Positions 1 to 11,300 of a DNA stretch of 64,000 nt are shown here, one piece after another (the stretch's first letter is position 1; each line of letters opens with the position of its first letter). The translations under genes and the position numbers were made by a program. The DNA is taken from contig JACKBM010000006.1 in the NCBI GenBank assembly GCA_020634575.1, positions 62,001 to 126,000 of the forward strand, in the 5' to 3' direction. The stretch comes from Ardenticatenales bacterium. Lineage in GTDB: Bacteria > Chloroflexota > Anaerolineae > Promineifilales > Promineifilaceae. The notes below the pieces were generated by a model. It saw only the letters and a program-made list of their open reading frames with translations. It did not search any database and was not told where the DNA came from.

Positions 1-1668
1 GCTGCGGGCGGTCAGGTGGATGGTGTCGGCCACGGCGCCGGCGCCGGTATGGCAATCGGCCGGGACGCCCTCGGCTTGCAGTGAGCGGCGCACAATTTCC
101 AGATAGCCCTCATTGTCTGCGCCGACCGATAAGAGTGAGAGCGGTGTGGATAGCTGGCGAGCCAGCGCCTGGGCCAGGGGCAGCGCCTTTTCCGCGGTCC
201 GGGAGCCGTCCAGCGGCACCAGGATCCGTTCCAGGGTAGCCCGCTCTTGTTGGCTATGCAGTCGCGGCAGAATCGGCGTGGTCGGGCGGGTCAGGATCCG
301 GCCCAGCCGTTCCTGGACCTGGCTGGGTTCGCCGAGGTGATGGCGAAAATAGGTGAAGGCGGCGTAGAGCAAGGGCACAAAAATGAAATAGGTCCAGGCG
401 CCTTCGGTAAACCGTTCCACAAAAATGATGAGCGTGGCACTGGTCGTCAGCAAGGCGGCGATGATGGTGCCCAGCAAGGTGAGCAGTAGCCCTGTCGACC
501 GGGCCGTGCGCAGCTGGCGCAGCAGCCGCTTGCTGGCGGCCCAGGCAGTCATGCTCAGGAGGATAAAGACGCCGGCGGCGTAAATGGCCAGATAGGTCTC
601 TTCATGGGTGCCGAACAGCAGGAAGCAGATGGCGACCAGGCCGATTTCCAGCCAGACGGGTTTGTCAGCGACGCCGTGACGGTTGGTCTGGCCCAGGACG
701 GCGGGGACGTAATGGCGGAATTTGAGGCCGCGAAACAGGTTTTGCAGCCCCTGGGCGCTGGCGGCAGCAGCGGAGAGGAGGACGGCCACGCCGATCAGGG
801 TGCCGATGAGTGGGAGCGGCGCGGGCAGGAGCTGATCCATCGTCTGGGTGAAGACGGAGACTTCGCTGTTGGTGGGATCGGCCAGCTGGTAGATCACCGG
901 TCCCAGGATGAGCATGGTGACGGCGGTGGTGCCCATGATGATGAGCAGCGAGCCAAACGCCTTGCGGCTTTTCTCGGCAGCGTCGCCCTGATAGGCGGCG
1001 ACCAGGTTGGCGAACACCTCGATGCCGGTCATGACGGCCAGGATGCGGGCATAGCCGCCAAAGGTGAAGCCCAGGTTGGCCGGGGCAAAGGCGGCCAGGT
1101 TGAAATCTGGCAACTGCAGACCAAAGCGCCAGATGGCGACGATATCCATCAACCAGAGCAGGATCAGCACGAGCGCCGTGGCCGGCCCGAAGGCGAGCGC
1201 GGCCACCCGCGGCCCCCGGTTCACGAGCCAGCCCGTGACGATGCTGAGCAGGATGGCGACGATGGTGCGGTATTGGATGCCGAGCAGCGCTTCATTGAGC
1301 ACGGGCAGGCGGTCGGCGATGAAGGTGACCAGGGCGGCCATACTGACCAGAAAGGTGAGGGTGTATTCGATGAAGGTGATGGCGGCGTTGGTTTTGACGG
1401 CCCAGCTGCCGAACTCTTCCTCGCTGAGGCCGCTGCCGCCGCTGCCGTCGGTTACCCAGCTCATGACCAGCCGGTACATGGCCGAGACCATGGCGATGGT
1501 GAAGACGGCCAGCCAGACGCTGGCGCCGAAGGTAATCTGGGCCACGCCGGCGACGACGATGAGGCGGAGGAAAGGGCCGAAGATGTAGAGCGGTGAGGTC
1601 GCGGGATCACCGCCGCCGGCCAGAGCCCCTTCGACCGAGTTGGAGAGTTTGCGGGTTACGTGAGCCAT
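1..1668 (-). CDS. APC-family amino acid permease with C-terminal UspA domain (3' end cut by window)
   Basis: Reading the minus strand from an ATG at 1668 gives an open frame of 556 codons that runs off the left edge. The N-terminus (MAHVTRKLSN) is followed by about 12 hydrophobic segments typical of APC-superfamily amino acid transporters, with a permease-like stretch GGGDPATSPLYIFGPFL near residue 18. From about residue 470 the chain becomes soluble and reads ERILVPLDGSRTAEKALPLA, the start of a universal stress protein (UspA) domain. A GAGGGAACG ribosome site precedes the ATG. The family imports amino acids or other organic cations; the UspA tail is thought to bind nucleotide and modulate transport. 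The substrate cannot be told. The long plus-strand frames over this region have low-complexity D/G/E/Q-rich translations and are shadows. Confidence 0.85.
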   Translation of the reverse strand, partial: MAHVTRKLSNSVEGALAGGGDPATSPLYIFGPFLRLIVVAGVAQITFGASVWLAVFTIAMVSAMYRLVMSWVTDGSGGSGLSEEEFGSWAVKTNAAITFIEYTLTFLVSMAALVTFIADRLPVLNEALLGIQYRTIVAILLSIVTGWLVNRGPRVAALAFGPATALVLILLWLMDIVAIWRFGLQLPDFNLAAFAPANLGFTFGGYARILAVMTGIEVFANLVAAYQGDAAEKSRKAFGSLLIIMGTTAVTMLILGPVIYQLADPTNSEVSVFTQTMDQLLPAPLPLIGTLIGVAVLLSAAAASAQGLQNLFRGLKFRHYVPAVLGQTNRHGVADKPVWLEIGLVAICFLLFGTHEETYLAIYAAGVFILLSMTAWAASKRLLRQLRTARSTGLLLTLLGTIIAALLTTSATLIIFVERFTEGAWTYFIFVPLLYAAFTYFRHHLGEPSQVQERLGRILTRPTTPILPRLHSQQERATLERILVPLDGSRTAEKALPLAQALARQLSTPLSLLSVGADNEGYLEIVRRSLQAEGVPADCHTGAGAVADTIHLTARS

Positions 1669-1919
1669 CGTTCCCTCGTGACTGGCTTATGACTGGCAAA
1701 GCCACTGATCCGATTATATCTCAACCGGCCGGACGTGATGTTTGCGTAAAATTTGGCCACTTGATGGGGCGCTTCTTTTAGAATGGATCGGTGGCTGCTG
1801 CGCCAGTGGGGTGAGGTGGCCGTGAGCGACCGGCCGGGGGGCCGGCCCAAGTTGTGCCCGCAGGAAGCCGTGGGGTAATATTCAACTCCCTACCTTGATA
1901 TTTCCTGTGGAGGACACCC
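1669..1919. other. Divergent intergenic region
   Basis: About 250 bases separate the minus-strand permease from the plus-strand acyl-CoA dehydrogenase and should hold both promoters. It contains two CCGGCCGG palindromes (near 1725 and 1830). I recognise no RNA gene or clear operator here. Confidence 0.4.
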
Positions 1920-3083
1920 ATGTTTGACTTTATTACGGATGAGCACAAGATGTTACAGGAGGCGGCGCGTGACTTCGCGCGCAATTCGATCGCGCCCATT
2001 GCTGAACATCATGATCAGACCGGCGAATTTCCCATCGACACGGTGCGGCAGATGGGGCAGTTGGGTTTTATGGGCATTGAGGTGCCGGAAGAGTACGGCG
2101 GCGTGGCCATGGATGCCCTTGCCTATGCCCTGGTGATGATCGAGATCAGCAAGGCGGATGCCAGCCACGGCACCATCGTCTCAGTTAACAACTCCCTGGT
2201 CTGCCACGGCCTGACCAAATACGGCACCGAAGAACAAAAGCAGAAATACCTCGTTCCCATTGCCACCGGCCAGCAGATCGGCGCCTTCAGCCTGACGGAG
2301 CCAATGAGCGGTAGCGATTCCGGCACGATGAAGAGCCGGGCAGTCCTGAATGAGGCCGGCACCCATTACATCATCAACGGGCGTAAATCATGGGTGACTT
2401 CAGCGCCATATGCCGACACTATCCTTTTGTTTACAATGACAGCACCCGAGAAGAAGCACCATGGTACCAGTTGCTTCATCATCGAGACGGATAAACCTGG
2501 CTTCACGCGCGGCAAGACGGAGCCGAAGCTGGGCATCCGGGCGAGCGCGACAAGCGAAATCATCTTTGACAATTATGAATGCCCGGTTGAGAACCGGCTC
2601 GGCAACGAGGGCGATGGCTTCAAAATCGCTATGACGACCCTGGATGCCGGCCGAATCGGGATCGCGGCCCAGGCATTGGGTATCGCCGAGGCGGCCCTGG
2701 AGGCCAGTGTGGCTTACGCCAGAGAGCGCGAAGCGTTTGGCCAACCCATCGGCTCATTTCAGATGATCCAGCAGAAGCTGGCTGATATGAAATGCCGGGT
2801 GGATGCCAGCCGGTTGTTGATTTACCAGGCCTGCCTGGCCAAGGCGCAAGCGGCCAAAACTGGCGAGCGCTATTCAATGCAGGCCAGCATGGCGAAGCTC
2901 TACGCCAGCGAAACGGCGATGTATGTGACCACCGAGGCCATTCAGATTCATGGTGGCATGGGTTACAGCAAGGAAATGCCCCTGGAGCGGTATTTCCGCG
3001 ACGCCAAGATTACGGAGATATACGAGGGAACCAGCGAGATCCAGCGGGTGATCATAGCCAGTTCATTGACGGGTCTACGCTAA
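1920..3083 (+). CDS. Acyl-CoA dehydrogenase
   Basis: The 387-residue protein is the usual length for short/branched-chain or butyryl-CoA-type acyl-CoA dehydrogenases, cytoplasmic flavoenzymes that oxidise acyl-CoA to the 2-enoyl-CoA and pass electrons to ETF. Both family signatures are visible: FSLTEPMSGSDSG (about residues 123-135) and QIHGGMGYSKEMPLERYFRD (about 342-361). The catalytic glutamate lies in the tail motif IYEGTSEIQR. The N-terminal helical domain begins right after the start, and a GGAGG site lies eight bases before the ATG. It is the first gene of a plus-strand run, 76 bases upstream of a histidine kinase. No ETF or thiolase gene is nearby, so the chain-length preference is open. 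Confidence 0.95.
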   Translation: MFDFITDEHKMLQEAARDFARNSIAPIAEHHDQTGEFPIDTVRQMGQLGFMGIEVPEEYGGVAMDALAYALVMIEISKADASHGTIVSVNNSLVCHGLTKYGTEEQKQKYLVPIATGQQIGAFSLTEPMSGSDSGTMKSRAVLNEAGTHYIINGRKSWVTSAPYADTILLFTMTAPEKKHHGTSCFIIETDKPGFTRGKTEPKLGIRASATSEIIFDNYECPVENRLGNEGDGFKIAMTTLDAGRIGIAAQALGIAEAALEASVAYAREREAFGQPIGSFQMIQQKLADMKCRVDASRLLIYQACLAKAQAAKTGERYSMQASMAKLYASETAMYVTTEAIQIHGGMGYSKEMPLERYFRDAKITEIYEGTSEIQRVIIASSLTGLR

Positions 3084-3159
3084 CAGAGGGATTGGGGGCG
3101 GCTTCCGGACAGAAGCGGCCTCTGGTTCGGTTAGAGCGGCCCGTCCTGAGGTGTAACGG

Positions 3160-4932
3160 ATGACGACGACAGCTTTTGATTTACAGCAAGCCAAATTAGC
3201 GGCGTTATACGACGTCAGTGCCCGGTTGGGAACGACGCTGAATCTCAATGAACTGTTGAACTATGTCATGGATGCCACCATCAAGCTGACCGGCGCCGAG
3301 CGCGGCCTGCTGGTGCTGTTCAACGAGATGACTGGCCAGGCGGAGACCGTGGCGGCCCGTCACGTGGAGCAGGAACAGGAACATATCCACGGCAACGGCA
3401 TCAGCCGCACCGTGATTAACCGGGCGGTCAGCTCGGGTCGCCCCATCCTCACTAACAATGCCCAGGAAGATGAACGGTTTGCCTCCCAGCAAAGCGTCGT
3501 CGGTTACCAGCTGCGCTCCATTATGGTGGCGCCGCTACGGGCGCGCGACCGGGTTATCGGCGCGGCTTATGTGGACAACCGGCTGCTTTCGGGCGTCTTT
3601 GAGCAGGCGGATCTGGATTTGCTGATGGCTTTTGCCAATCAGGCGGCGATGGCCCTTGAGAACGCCCGTCTCTTTGCCCAGACCGACCAGCAACTGGCCC
3701 GCCGCGTGCAGGAGCTCAACCTTTTCCAGCAGATCGACCAGGAGTTAAACCATTCGCTCAACCTGAATCGGGTGCTGACCCTGGCGCTGGATTGGGCTGT
3801 TGGCTTGACCGAGGCGGATAATGGTTCGATCGGCCTGTTTGAGACGCATGAGGATGAAAATGGGGACCCGTTTGAGGTTCTGCGCATCCTGGGCTATGCG
3901 GGCAGCCGCAACCCCGAAGAGCTGCCCATTGTACAGTTGGACCATCCCATTGTGGCCGCGGTGCTGGAATCACAGGAAATTGTCCGATCGGATGATGTGA
4001 CCAAATCGCAGGCGATCGATGGGACGGCGGCGGCGGTGCAGCTGGCGGTGCCGATCCGGCGGGATGCCAAAATCATCGGGCTGATCACGCTGGAGAGCCA
4101 GGACGAGACAAGTTTCCGGCCGGATGATGTCGCCTTTGTGGGCCGGTTGGCCGACCGGGCCGCAGTCGCGATTGAAAATGCCCGGCTCTATGAAGAGATT
4201 CAGATGGCCAACGATGCCAAGAGTCGCTTCATCTCGATGGTGACCCATGAATTGCGGGTGCCGTTAACGTCAATCAAAGGCTATGCGGATTTAATCGCCA
4301 AGGGTCTGGCCGGGCCGATATCTGATCAGCAGGGGCAATTCCTCTCTGTAATCAGCCGGAATTTGACGCGGATGAGCACCTTGATCCAGGATCTGTCGGA
4401 TCTGAACCGGATTGAATCCGGCCGGATGCGGTTCAAGCTGGAAGAGTTTGATCTGCGCGAGACGGTTGAGGATGTGGCCGACAGTTTGCAGGAGCGTTTT
4501 AATTCGCGCCAGCAAAATCTCAAGGTGGAGATGCCGCAGGAGCCAATTATCGTCTATGCAGACAGGCTCCGAACAGGTCAGGTACTGACCAATTTGGTCA
4601 GTAATGCCAATAAATACACACCGGACAACGGGCGCATCATCGTGCGGGTGAACGAAGATGCCGGCAAAGCTGCTGTCGCGGTGATGGACAACGGGTTAGG
4701 GATTTCAGAAGAGGATCAGGCAAAATTATTCTCCCAGTTCTTCCGCTCTGAGGACGAGAATGTGCGCGAGCAGGTAGGCTGGGGTTTGGGTTTATCGATT
4801 GTGAAGATGCTGGTGGAAGCGCAGGGGGGCGAGATCTCCGTTGAGAGCGCCTTGCGACGGGGCAGTAAGTTTGCCTTTACCTTGCCCATTGCGGCGATTG
4901 CCGCACCCAGCACCGCAGAGGCTTTATCCTAA
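3160..4932 (+). CDS. Double-GAF sensor histidine kinase
   Basis: The 590-residue protein has no membrane segment. Two GAF domains occupy about residues 15-170 and 190-345. A HisKA dimerisation/phosphoacceptor domain follows, with the motif MVTHELRVP and the phosphorylatable histidine near residue 363. The C-terminal HATPase has an N box (NLVSNANKY), a G1 box (VMDNGLGI) and a G2 box (GWGLGLSIVK). It is therefore a cytoplasmic sensor kinase that would bind a small ligand or sense redox state through GAF. No response regulator lies next to it; two single-domain regulators occur at 38960 and 43333. A GAGGTG ribosome site precedes the ATG. A 106-residue protein starts 15 bases after its stop and is probably co-transcribed. 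Confidence 0.94.
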   Translation: MTTTAFDLQQAKLAALYDVSARLGTTLNLNELLNYVMDATIKLTGAERGLLVLFNEMTGQAETVAARHVEQEQEHIHGNGISRTVINRAVSSGRPILTNNAQEDERFASQQSVVGYQLRSIMVAPLRARDRVIGAAYVDNRLLSGVFEQADLDLLMAFANQAAMALENARLFAQTDQQLARRVQELNLFQQIDQELNHSLNLNRVLTLALDWAVGLTEADNGSIGLFETHEDENGDPFEVLRILGYAGSRNPEELPIVQLDHPIVAAVLESQEIVRSDDVTKSQAIDGTAAAVQLAVPIRRDAKIIGLITLESQDETSFRPDDVAFVGRLADRAAVAIENARLYEEIQMANDAKSRFISMVTHELRVPLTSIKGYADLIAKGLAGPISDQQGQFLSVISRNLTRMSTLIQDLSDLNRIESGRMRFKLEEFDLRETVEDVADSLQERFNSRQQNLKVEMPQEPIIVYADRLRTGQVLTNLVSNANKYTPDNGRIIVRVNEDAGKAAVAVMDNGLGISEEDQAKLFSQFFRSEDENVREQVGWGLGLSIVKMLVEAQGGEISVESALRRGSKFAFTLPIAAIAAPSTAEALS

Positions 4933-4947
4933 GGCAGGTTTGATTGG

Positions 4948-5268
4948 ATGGACGCTGAATATTTTGGAGCCAAATTGTTACTCAGCTATGACATCAAGGA
5001 AGATATGCATCAGGCATATTTCCAGTTCATGGTGGGCCGTTACGTGCCGATCGTGCAGGCGATGGGGGTGCGAATGAACGTCGCCTGGCACACCGCTTAT
5101 GGGGATTACCCGGAGCGCCTGATCGAGTTTGTGGCCTCTGATCGGGAGACGATGATGGCGTTGCTGGAGAACGAGACCTGGCACGCCCTGAATGAGAAGT
5201 TGCTGGAGTATGTGAGCAACTTCAGCTACAAAGTCATTCGCTACCGCGAAGAATTTCAGTTCTTTTAG
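4948..5268 (+). CDS. Small conserved-type protein, possible alpha/beta-barrel fold
   Basis: This is a 106-residue acidic protein without signal peptide or membrane segment. It is rich in aromatic residues and ends YREEFQFF. Alternating strand-like and helix-like stretches (LLLSYDIKEDMHQAYFQF, then a helix, then FSYKVIRYREEF) resemble a single ferredoxin-like dimeric alpha/beta-barrel (NIPSNAP or EthD type). That is an inference from pattern only; I do not recognise the family with certainty. It starts 15 bases after the histidine kinase with an AAGGCAGG site upstream, so a shared transcript is likely. Confidence 0.6.
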   Translation: MDAEYFGAKLLLSYDIKEDMHQAYFQFMVGRYVPIVQAMGVRMNVAWHTAYGDYPERLIEFVASDRETMMALLENETWHALNEKLLEYVSNFSYKVIRYREEFQFF

Positions 5269-5340
5269 AGCCAAACTGGACCAGCGGGTGGGGCCATCCG
5301 GCCGGTCCATCAGACCGTATCGCAACTCGTTACTGATTCG

Positions 5341-5366
5341 CTAAAGCCTGGCTTTAGTTTGTTTGC
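5341..5366 (+). terminator. Hairpin terminator after the kinase operon
   Basis: CTAAAGC-CTG-GCTTTAG forms a 7-bp stem with a 3-base loop, followed by a broken T tract (TTTGTTTG). It lies between the 106-residue gene and the next membrane protein. A perfect 14-bp palindrome GTACCGGCCGGTAC follows at 5372-5385. Confidence 0.5.
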
Positions 5367-5391
5367 TTTGCGTACCGGCCGGTACATAAAC

Positions 5392-6009
5392 ATGAAAACC
5401 AGAAAACACCCTCTCTTGCTCTATCAGCTGATCAGTCAGCGGATGCGTAATAAACTGCTGTTATTTGTCATTCTTTTCCTGGTGGCCGGTCTCATCGACC
5501 TGCTTGTTTTGCCCGTATTAGGCGATCTCTGGTATTTTGTCTGGATCGGCTTTGCGGGCGCTTTGCTGCTCTGGTTTTATTACGCCGTCCTGATGAAGCG
5601 GGCGGCGATTAAGGTGCAGCCGGATCTGCTCATCGTGCAGGGCCCCTTGACCCGGCTCAAGATCAGTTATGGCCGAATTTACTCAGCCACATCGGTGCGC
5701 CTGGAAATGCACCATTCATTCAAATCCCTGTCTGGCTGGCAAAAAGGGGCGTTCCGGCCACTTTACCAGGAAACCTGTGTGCTGATCGACCTGGAAGGCT
5801 GGCCCAAAGCAGCCGGCTGGCAAAAGAATCTGCTGGCCAAACAGCTTTTCAGTAGTACCGGGCCCGGTATTCTCTGCTGCGTCCAGGACTGGATTGCCCT
5901 GAACCAGGATATCGAGGTGGCCCGCGGTAGCTGGATTACCCGGCGCGAGGCACGGGCCAAAGGGGATACACGCTCCCTCGCCGCCAAAGTGATGTCCCTC
6001 AAAGAGTAA
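5392..6009 (+). CDS. Membrane protein with two TM segments and a possible PH-like domain
   Basis: I chose the ATG at 5392; the frame opens earlier with a TTG at 5359, but that stretch overlaps a terminator-like hairpin and a palindrome. The 205-residue product has a basic N-terminus, then two adjacent hydrophobic segments (LLLFVILFLVAGLIDLLVLP and LWYFVWIGFAGALLLWFYYA). A soluble domain follows, beginning AAIKVQPDLLIVQGPLTRLK, which looks like the beta-rich bacterial PH (YdbT/DUF304-type) layout. No enzyme motif is visible. The role is unknown. It is separated by 73 bases from the downstream lipoprotein. Confidence 0.6.
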   Translation: MKTRKHPLLLYQLISQRMRNKLLLFVILFLVAGLIDLLVLPVLGDLWYFVWIGFAGALLLWFYYAVLMKRAAIKVQPDLLIVQGPLTRLKISYGRIYSATSVRLEMHHSFKSLSGWQKGAFRPLYQETCVLIDLEGWPKAAGWQKNLLAKQLFSSTGPGILCCVQDWIALNQDIEVARGSWITRREARAKGDTRSLAAKVMSLKE

Positions 6010-6082
6010 AAATTGCTCCCATTTCGTTTATTTAGGAAACCGAATCTGGTTTCTTTTAATTGATTCTCACAAGGAGTGTTGA

Positions 6083-7837
6083 ATGAGACAGTTGTTCAAG
6101 CATAAGGTGTTTGCGGCTATCCTCGGCTTTGTCTTGCTGATGGCCACGCTCGCCTGCACCTGCAGTGCCCTGCCGTTTTTGGATGAAGAAGGAGCTGAGG
6201 AAACGGTCGAAGCGACAGTTGAATCAGGTTCCGGCGAAGATGTGGCCGAGCCGACGACGGCCGCCGTAGCCGAGAGCGACGGCACATTTGTCGCTGCCAG
6301 TGACGCCGATTCGGGTATTGCCCTGGAGCACCCCGGCGATTGGGTAGCTGTGCAAGAGTTTGGCTTCCAGCTTTACAGCGATGCTTCTCTAGAAGATGCG
6401 CAGCAGATCGGCGATGGCGCCGGCGTGTTTGTCTTTGGCGGCTTTCCGGCTGATGCGCCCCCGCTGGAGACAGTTGAGAGCTTCCTCGAGAACGATAACG
6501 ATTTTGAAAACGTGGAAGTTCTGTCCGGTCCGGAGAGCCTGACGATCAACGGCAATGAAGCGGCCCAGATGGTCGTCCAGGCTGAGGTCGACGGTGAAGC
6601 GGTGCAGATGGTGGTTACCGTGATCAGCACGGCTGACAACTCTGCCACGGTGCTGGCGATGAGCAGCGTCGACACGGCGGACGATTTCCGGCCGATCTTT
6701 GACCAGATCATCAACAGCATTGTCCTGAGCACGCCCGAGTTTAGCCTTGACATCCCCACGGTGGAAGTGCCCACCGTTGAGGTGCCCGATGTGACGACAC
6801 CGGAGCCCACCACCGAGTCATCATCCGGCGGCAACCTGGGCGGCCTGGGTCAGGCCGGCGGTGCGGCGCTGGTGCTGGACAAGGTGTTTGCCGGTCCGGC
6901 GACTTCCAGCCAGCCGGCTTCCTTTACCTTCCCGGCCCTTGCCGGTCGTGCCGTGGTGATCATGGCCCTTTCTCCGGCTGAGACTGATCTCACTTTACGG
7001 ATCTTCGATCCGCAGGGCAATGAGATGGAGTATATCGACAGCCATTTTGGCGAGACGGCAGAATATTATCTGCTGGACCCGGCGGCTGATGGCGAATATC
7101 GCATCGAAGTGGCGCCCTACAGCGGTGAGGGCAACTTCATGATTGGCGTGCTGGGGCTGGCTGACGATGCGCCCGGCATTCTGCTGACCGACGCGGACAC
7201 CACCGCCAACGGCGCCATCGAATACACCCTCACCTCCGGCGGTGATGGCGCTTTCCTCATCTACATGGATGTTGAGGATGAGGCTGACCTGACCCTGACT
7301 CTGCTGGATGCGGACGGGAACCAGGTGGCCTATGTGGATGGTGGCTTCTCCGGCGAGCCGGAAGTGCTCTTCTACGCGACCAGCGGGATCGCTGACTACA
7401 CCCTGGTGGTGGACGATTACTCCTCTGGCAGCTACGAGATCTACATCGGTGGCGCCGAGCTGGTTGGCCCGCCGCCTGTTGGTGGCGACAATGGCAACGG
7501 CGGTTCCAGTGGTAGCGCCGGCGGTGATGGTTCAGCCATCGCTGCGTCGGATGCGTTCAACACCGATTACCCGGTTATCGACGGCGCGACTGATTTCATC
7601 GAAATCGGCACCGGTATCAACTACTCCATTGCCAATGTGAGCCTGTCTGAGGTGGCCGAGTTCTATCGCTACCAGGCCAGCCTGTTAGGGCTGACTGAGC
7701 GGACAGTGACAACGTTTATCTCCGATGACGTCGTCAACCTCGTGTTTGATGGCGCGGATGAGGGCGCGTTGGTTGTCCAGGCCGTCCCGCTGGGCGGCGG
7801 CGTGATCAACGTGAATGTCCGTTACGAAGATGTTTAG
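6083..7837 (+). CDS. Secreted lipoprotein with PsbP-like and PPC-like domains
   Basis: The 584-residue protein begins with a lipoprotein signal (hydrophobic core VFAAILGFVLLMA, then LACTC as lipobox). After an acidic spacer, residues 75-220 resemble a PsbP/DcrB-like alpha-beta domain (ALEHPGDWVAVQEFGFQLYS). A Pro/Thr/Val repeat linker (IPTVEVPTVEVPDVTTPEP) leads to two tandem beta-sandwich units of about 110 residues. These have the prepeptidase C-terminal (PPC) style phrases DLTLRIFDPQGNEM and DLTLTLLDADGNQV. A Gly-rich linker and a last alpha-beta domain follow. It probably sits on the outer face of the cell membrane, ligand unknown. AAGGAG lies eight bases before the ATG. Confidence 0.82.
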   Translation: MRQLFKHKVFAAILGFVLLMATLACTCSALPFLDEEGAEETVEATVESGSGEDVAEPTTAAVAESDGTFVAASDADSGIALEHPGDWVAVQEFGFQLYSDASLEDAQQIGDGAGVFVFGGFPADAPPLETVESFLENDNDFENVEVLSGPESLTINGNEAAQMVVQAEVDGEAVQMVVTVISTADNSATVLAMSSVDTADDFRPIFDQIINSIVLSTPEFSLDIPTVEVPTVEVPDVTTPEPTTESSSGGNLGGLGQAGGAALVLDKVFAGPATSSQPASFTFPALAGRAVVIMALSPAETDLTLRIFDPQGNEMEYIDSHFGETAEYYLLDPAADGEYRIEVAPYSGEGNFMIGVLGLADDAPGILLTDADTTANGAIEYTLTSGGDGAFLIYMDVEDEADLTLTLLDADGNQVAYVDGGFSGEPEVLFYATSGIADYTLVVDDYSSGSYEIYIGGAELVGPPPVGGDNGNGGSSGSAGGDGSAIAASDAFNTDYPVIDGATDFIEIGTGINYSIANVSLSEVAEFYRYQASLLGLTERTVTTFISDDVVNLVFDGADEGALVVQAVPLGGGVINVNVRYEDV

Positions 7838-7840
7838 GGG

Positions 7841-7948
7841 TTAGCCCCGAGGACACCGGGTCGCTAGCGCCGCACGCAGACACCGGGTCGCTTCGAACGC
7901 CGTTCATCATGAACGATTTTCTGAGCGACCCGGTGTCTTTGGGGCTAA
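7841..7948. repeat. Long imperfect inverted repeat with an internal direct copy
   Basis: Bases 7841-7865 pair with 7924-7948 over 25 bp with two mismatches (arms start TTAGCCCC and end GGGGCTAA). A third, direct copy of GACACCGGGTCGCTT lies at 7879-7893, and a small hairpin CGTTCA-TCA-TGAACG sits in the centre at 7901-7915. It follows directly on the lipoprotein stop codon and could act as a terminator or be a decayed mobile repeat. No T tract follows. Confidence 0.7.
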
Positions 7949-7997
7949 CAGCTGACAGCTAATAGCTAATAGCTCTCCGCTACGTTAAAATCCTCCC

Positions 7998-10220
<2,223 letters not shown>

Positions 10221-10293
10221 CGTTTTCTAAACGTATTGGCAGGATGACATTCGTACTACAGCGCGCGACAAAAGTACCTATTATAATAGTGAC

Positions 10294-10355
10294 AGGTGTC
10301 AGGTACCGTTTCCCCCTTGTGAGACAATTGCCTTTACTCCTTGGTGCCTGACACC
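10294..10355. repeat. Inverted repeat GGTGTCAGG / CCTGACACC
   Basis: AGGTGTCAGGTACC at 10294-10307 is complementary to GGTGCCTGACACC at 10343-10355 across a 35-base loop. This GTGTCAGG-type pair resembles intergenic palindromes that are widely dispersed in bacterial genomes. It lies in the 150-base gap before rph, where a TATAAT at 10282-10287 could be a -10 box. It might end transcription of rarA or shape the rph leader. Confidence 0.6.
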
Positions 10356-10372
10356 CTTCTTAAGGAAACTAC

Positions 10373-11092
10373 ATGCCCCGTAACGACAAACGTCGGCACA
10401 ATCAGCTGCGCCCGATTTCATTTGAATTGAACTACACCCGCTGGGCTGAGGGTTCTGTGCTGGCCCGCTTCGGCGAAACCCATGTTTTGTGCAATGTAAC
10501 CATCGAAAACCGGCTGCCGCAATGGCTGCATCTGCAGGACAACCCACACGGCTGGCTGACGGCGGAATATGCCCTGTTGCCGCGCAGCACCCACCGTCGC
10601 GTCCAGCGCGAACAGCGCTGGCCCAAGGGGCGCACCCAGGAAATTTCCCGGCTAATTGGCCGCAGTTTGCGTATGGCGCTGGATTTGCATGAGCTGGGGC
10701 ACCGGCAGCTGATTGTCGATTGTGATGTGCTGCAGGCTGATGGCGGCACGCGTACCGCCGCCGTCTCTGGTGGCTGGGTGGCGGTGGCCCTGGCCCTGAA
10801 CAAGCTCATCAAGCGAGGCACGCTTTCGCCGGCGGTCATCAAGCGCCAGGTTGGCGCTATCAGCGTTGGGCTGCTGGGTGATGAGGCGCTGCTGGATTTG
10901 AATTACCAGGAAGATGTGGATGCCGCTGTAGATTTCAATGTGGTGGCCACGCCTGATGGGGACCTCATTGAGGTGCAGGGGACGGCGGAGTCCGCGCCGA
11001 TGGCCCGTGCCCAGATGGATGAGCTGGTGGACCTGGCGCTTGGGGGCATCAAAGAGCTGGCCGAGCTGCAGCTCACGGTGCTGGCCGCCTGA
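10373..11092 (+). CDS. rph: Ribonuclease PH
   Basis: The 239-residue protein matches RNase PH, the phosphorolytic 3'-to-5' exoribonuclease that trims tRNA 3' ends. Family motifs are clear: the N-terminal RRHNQLRPISFELNYTRWAEGS, GWLTAEYALLPRSTHRR, GRTQEISRLIGRSLRMALD, the phosphate-site stretch IVDCDVLQADGGTRTAAVSG, and DLNYQEDVDAAVDFNVV. The length is normal. An AAGGA ribosome site lies ten bases before the ATG. In other bacteria rph often neighbours rdgB/HAM1, but here it stands alone. Confidence 0.96.
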   Translation: MPRNDKRRHNQLRPISFELNYTRWAEGSVLARFGETHVLCNVTIENRLPQWLHLQDNPHGWLTAEYALLPRSTHRRVQREQRWPKGRTQEISRLIGRSLRMALDLHELGHRQLIVDCDVLQADGGTRTAAVSGGWVAVALALNKLIKRGTLSPAVIKRQVGAISVGLLGDEALLDLNYQEDVDAAVDFNVVATPDGDLIEVQGTAESAPMARAQMDELVDLALGGIKELAELQLTVLAA

Positions 11093-11160
11093 GTGTTCTA
11101 TTTGACACGATTTATACTCTCCTTTTACGCTCACCTCACTTCTAAACTGTTACACTGTTT

Positions 11161-11300
11161 GTCAATTGTCCCGATTGGGGCAGTTTGATGATGATGTGGC
11201 CCAGCGTCGCAGCGTCATCCTGGTAAAGGTAGGCGGATCCGTTGCTGGGTCCGGCGGCTGGGGGGCAGCCAACCGCTATCCCAAAAAAGTAGATAGCTTC
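11161..11300 (+). other. Candidate structured leader upstream of the M20 amidohydrolase
   Basis: The 220-base gap before the amidohydrolase contains several helices that can form together. GGATCC/GGGTCC (11235-11240 with 11247-11252) and GGCTG/CAGCC form two hairpins. They can be enclosed by GGCGG pairing with CCGCT, making a three-way junction at about 11231-11279. It matches no riboswitch consensus that I know. It may be chance in GC-rich DNA. Confidence 0.25.

Noticed and set aside
604..1596. Long plus-strand frame of 330 codons
   Set aside because: The translation is low-complexity (D/G/E/Q-rich) with no family look, while the minus strand encodes a clear APC-UspA protein over the same bases.
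11161..11300. Cobalamin, TPP, c-di-GMP or ZTP riboswitch
   Set aside because: None of the conserved core sequences of these classes is present, so only a low-confidence structured region is reported.
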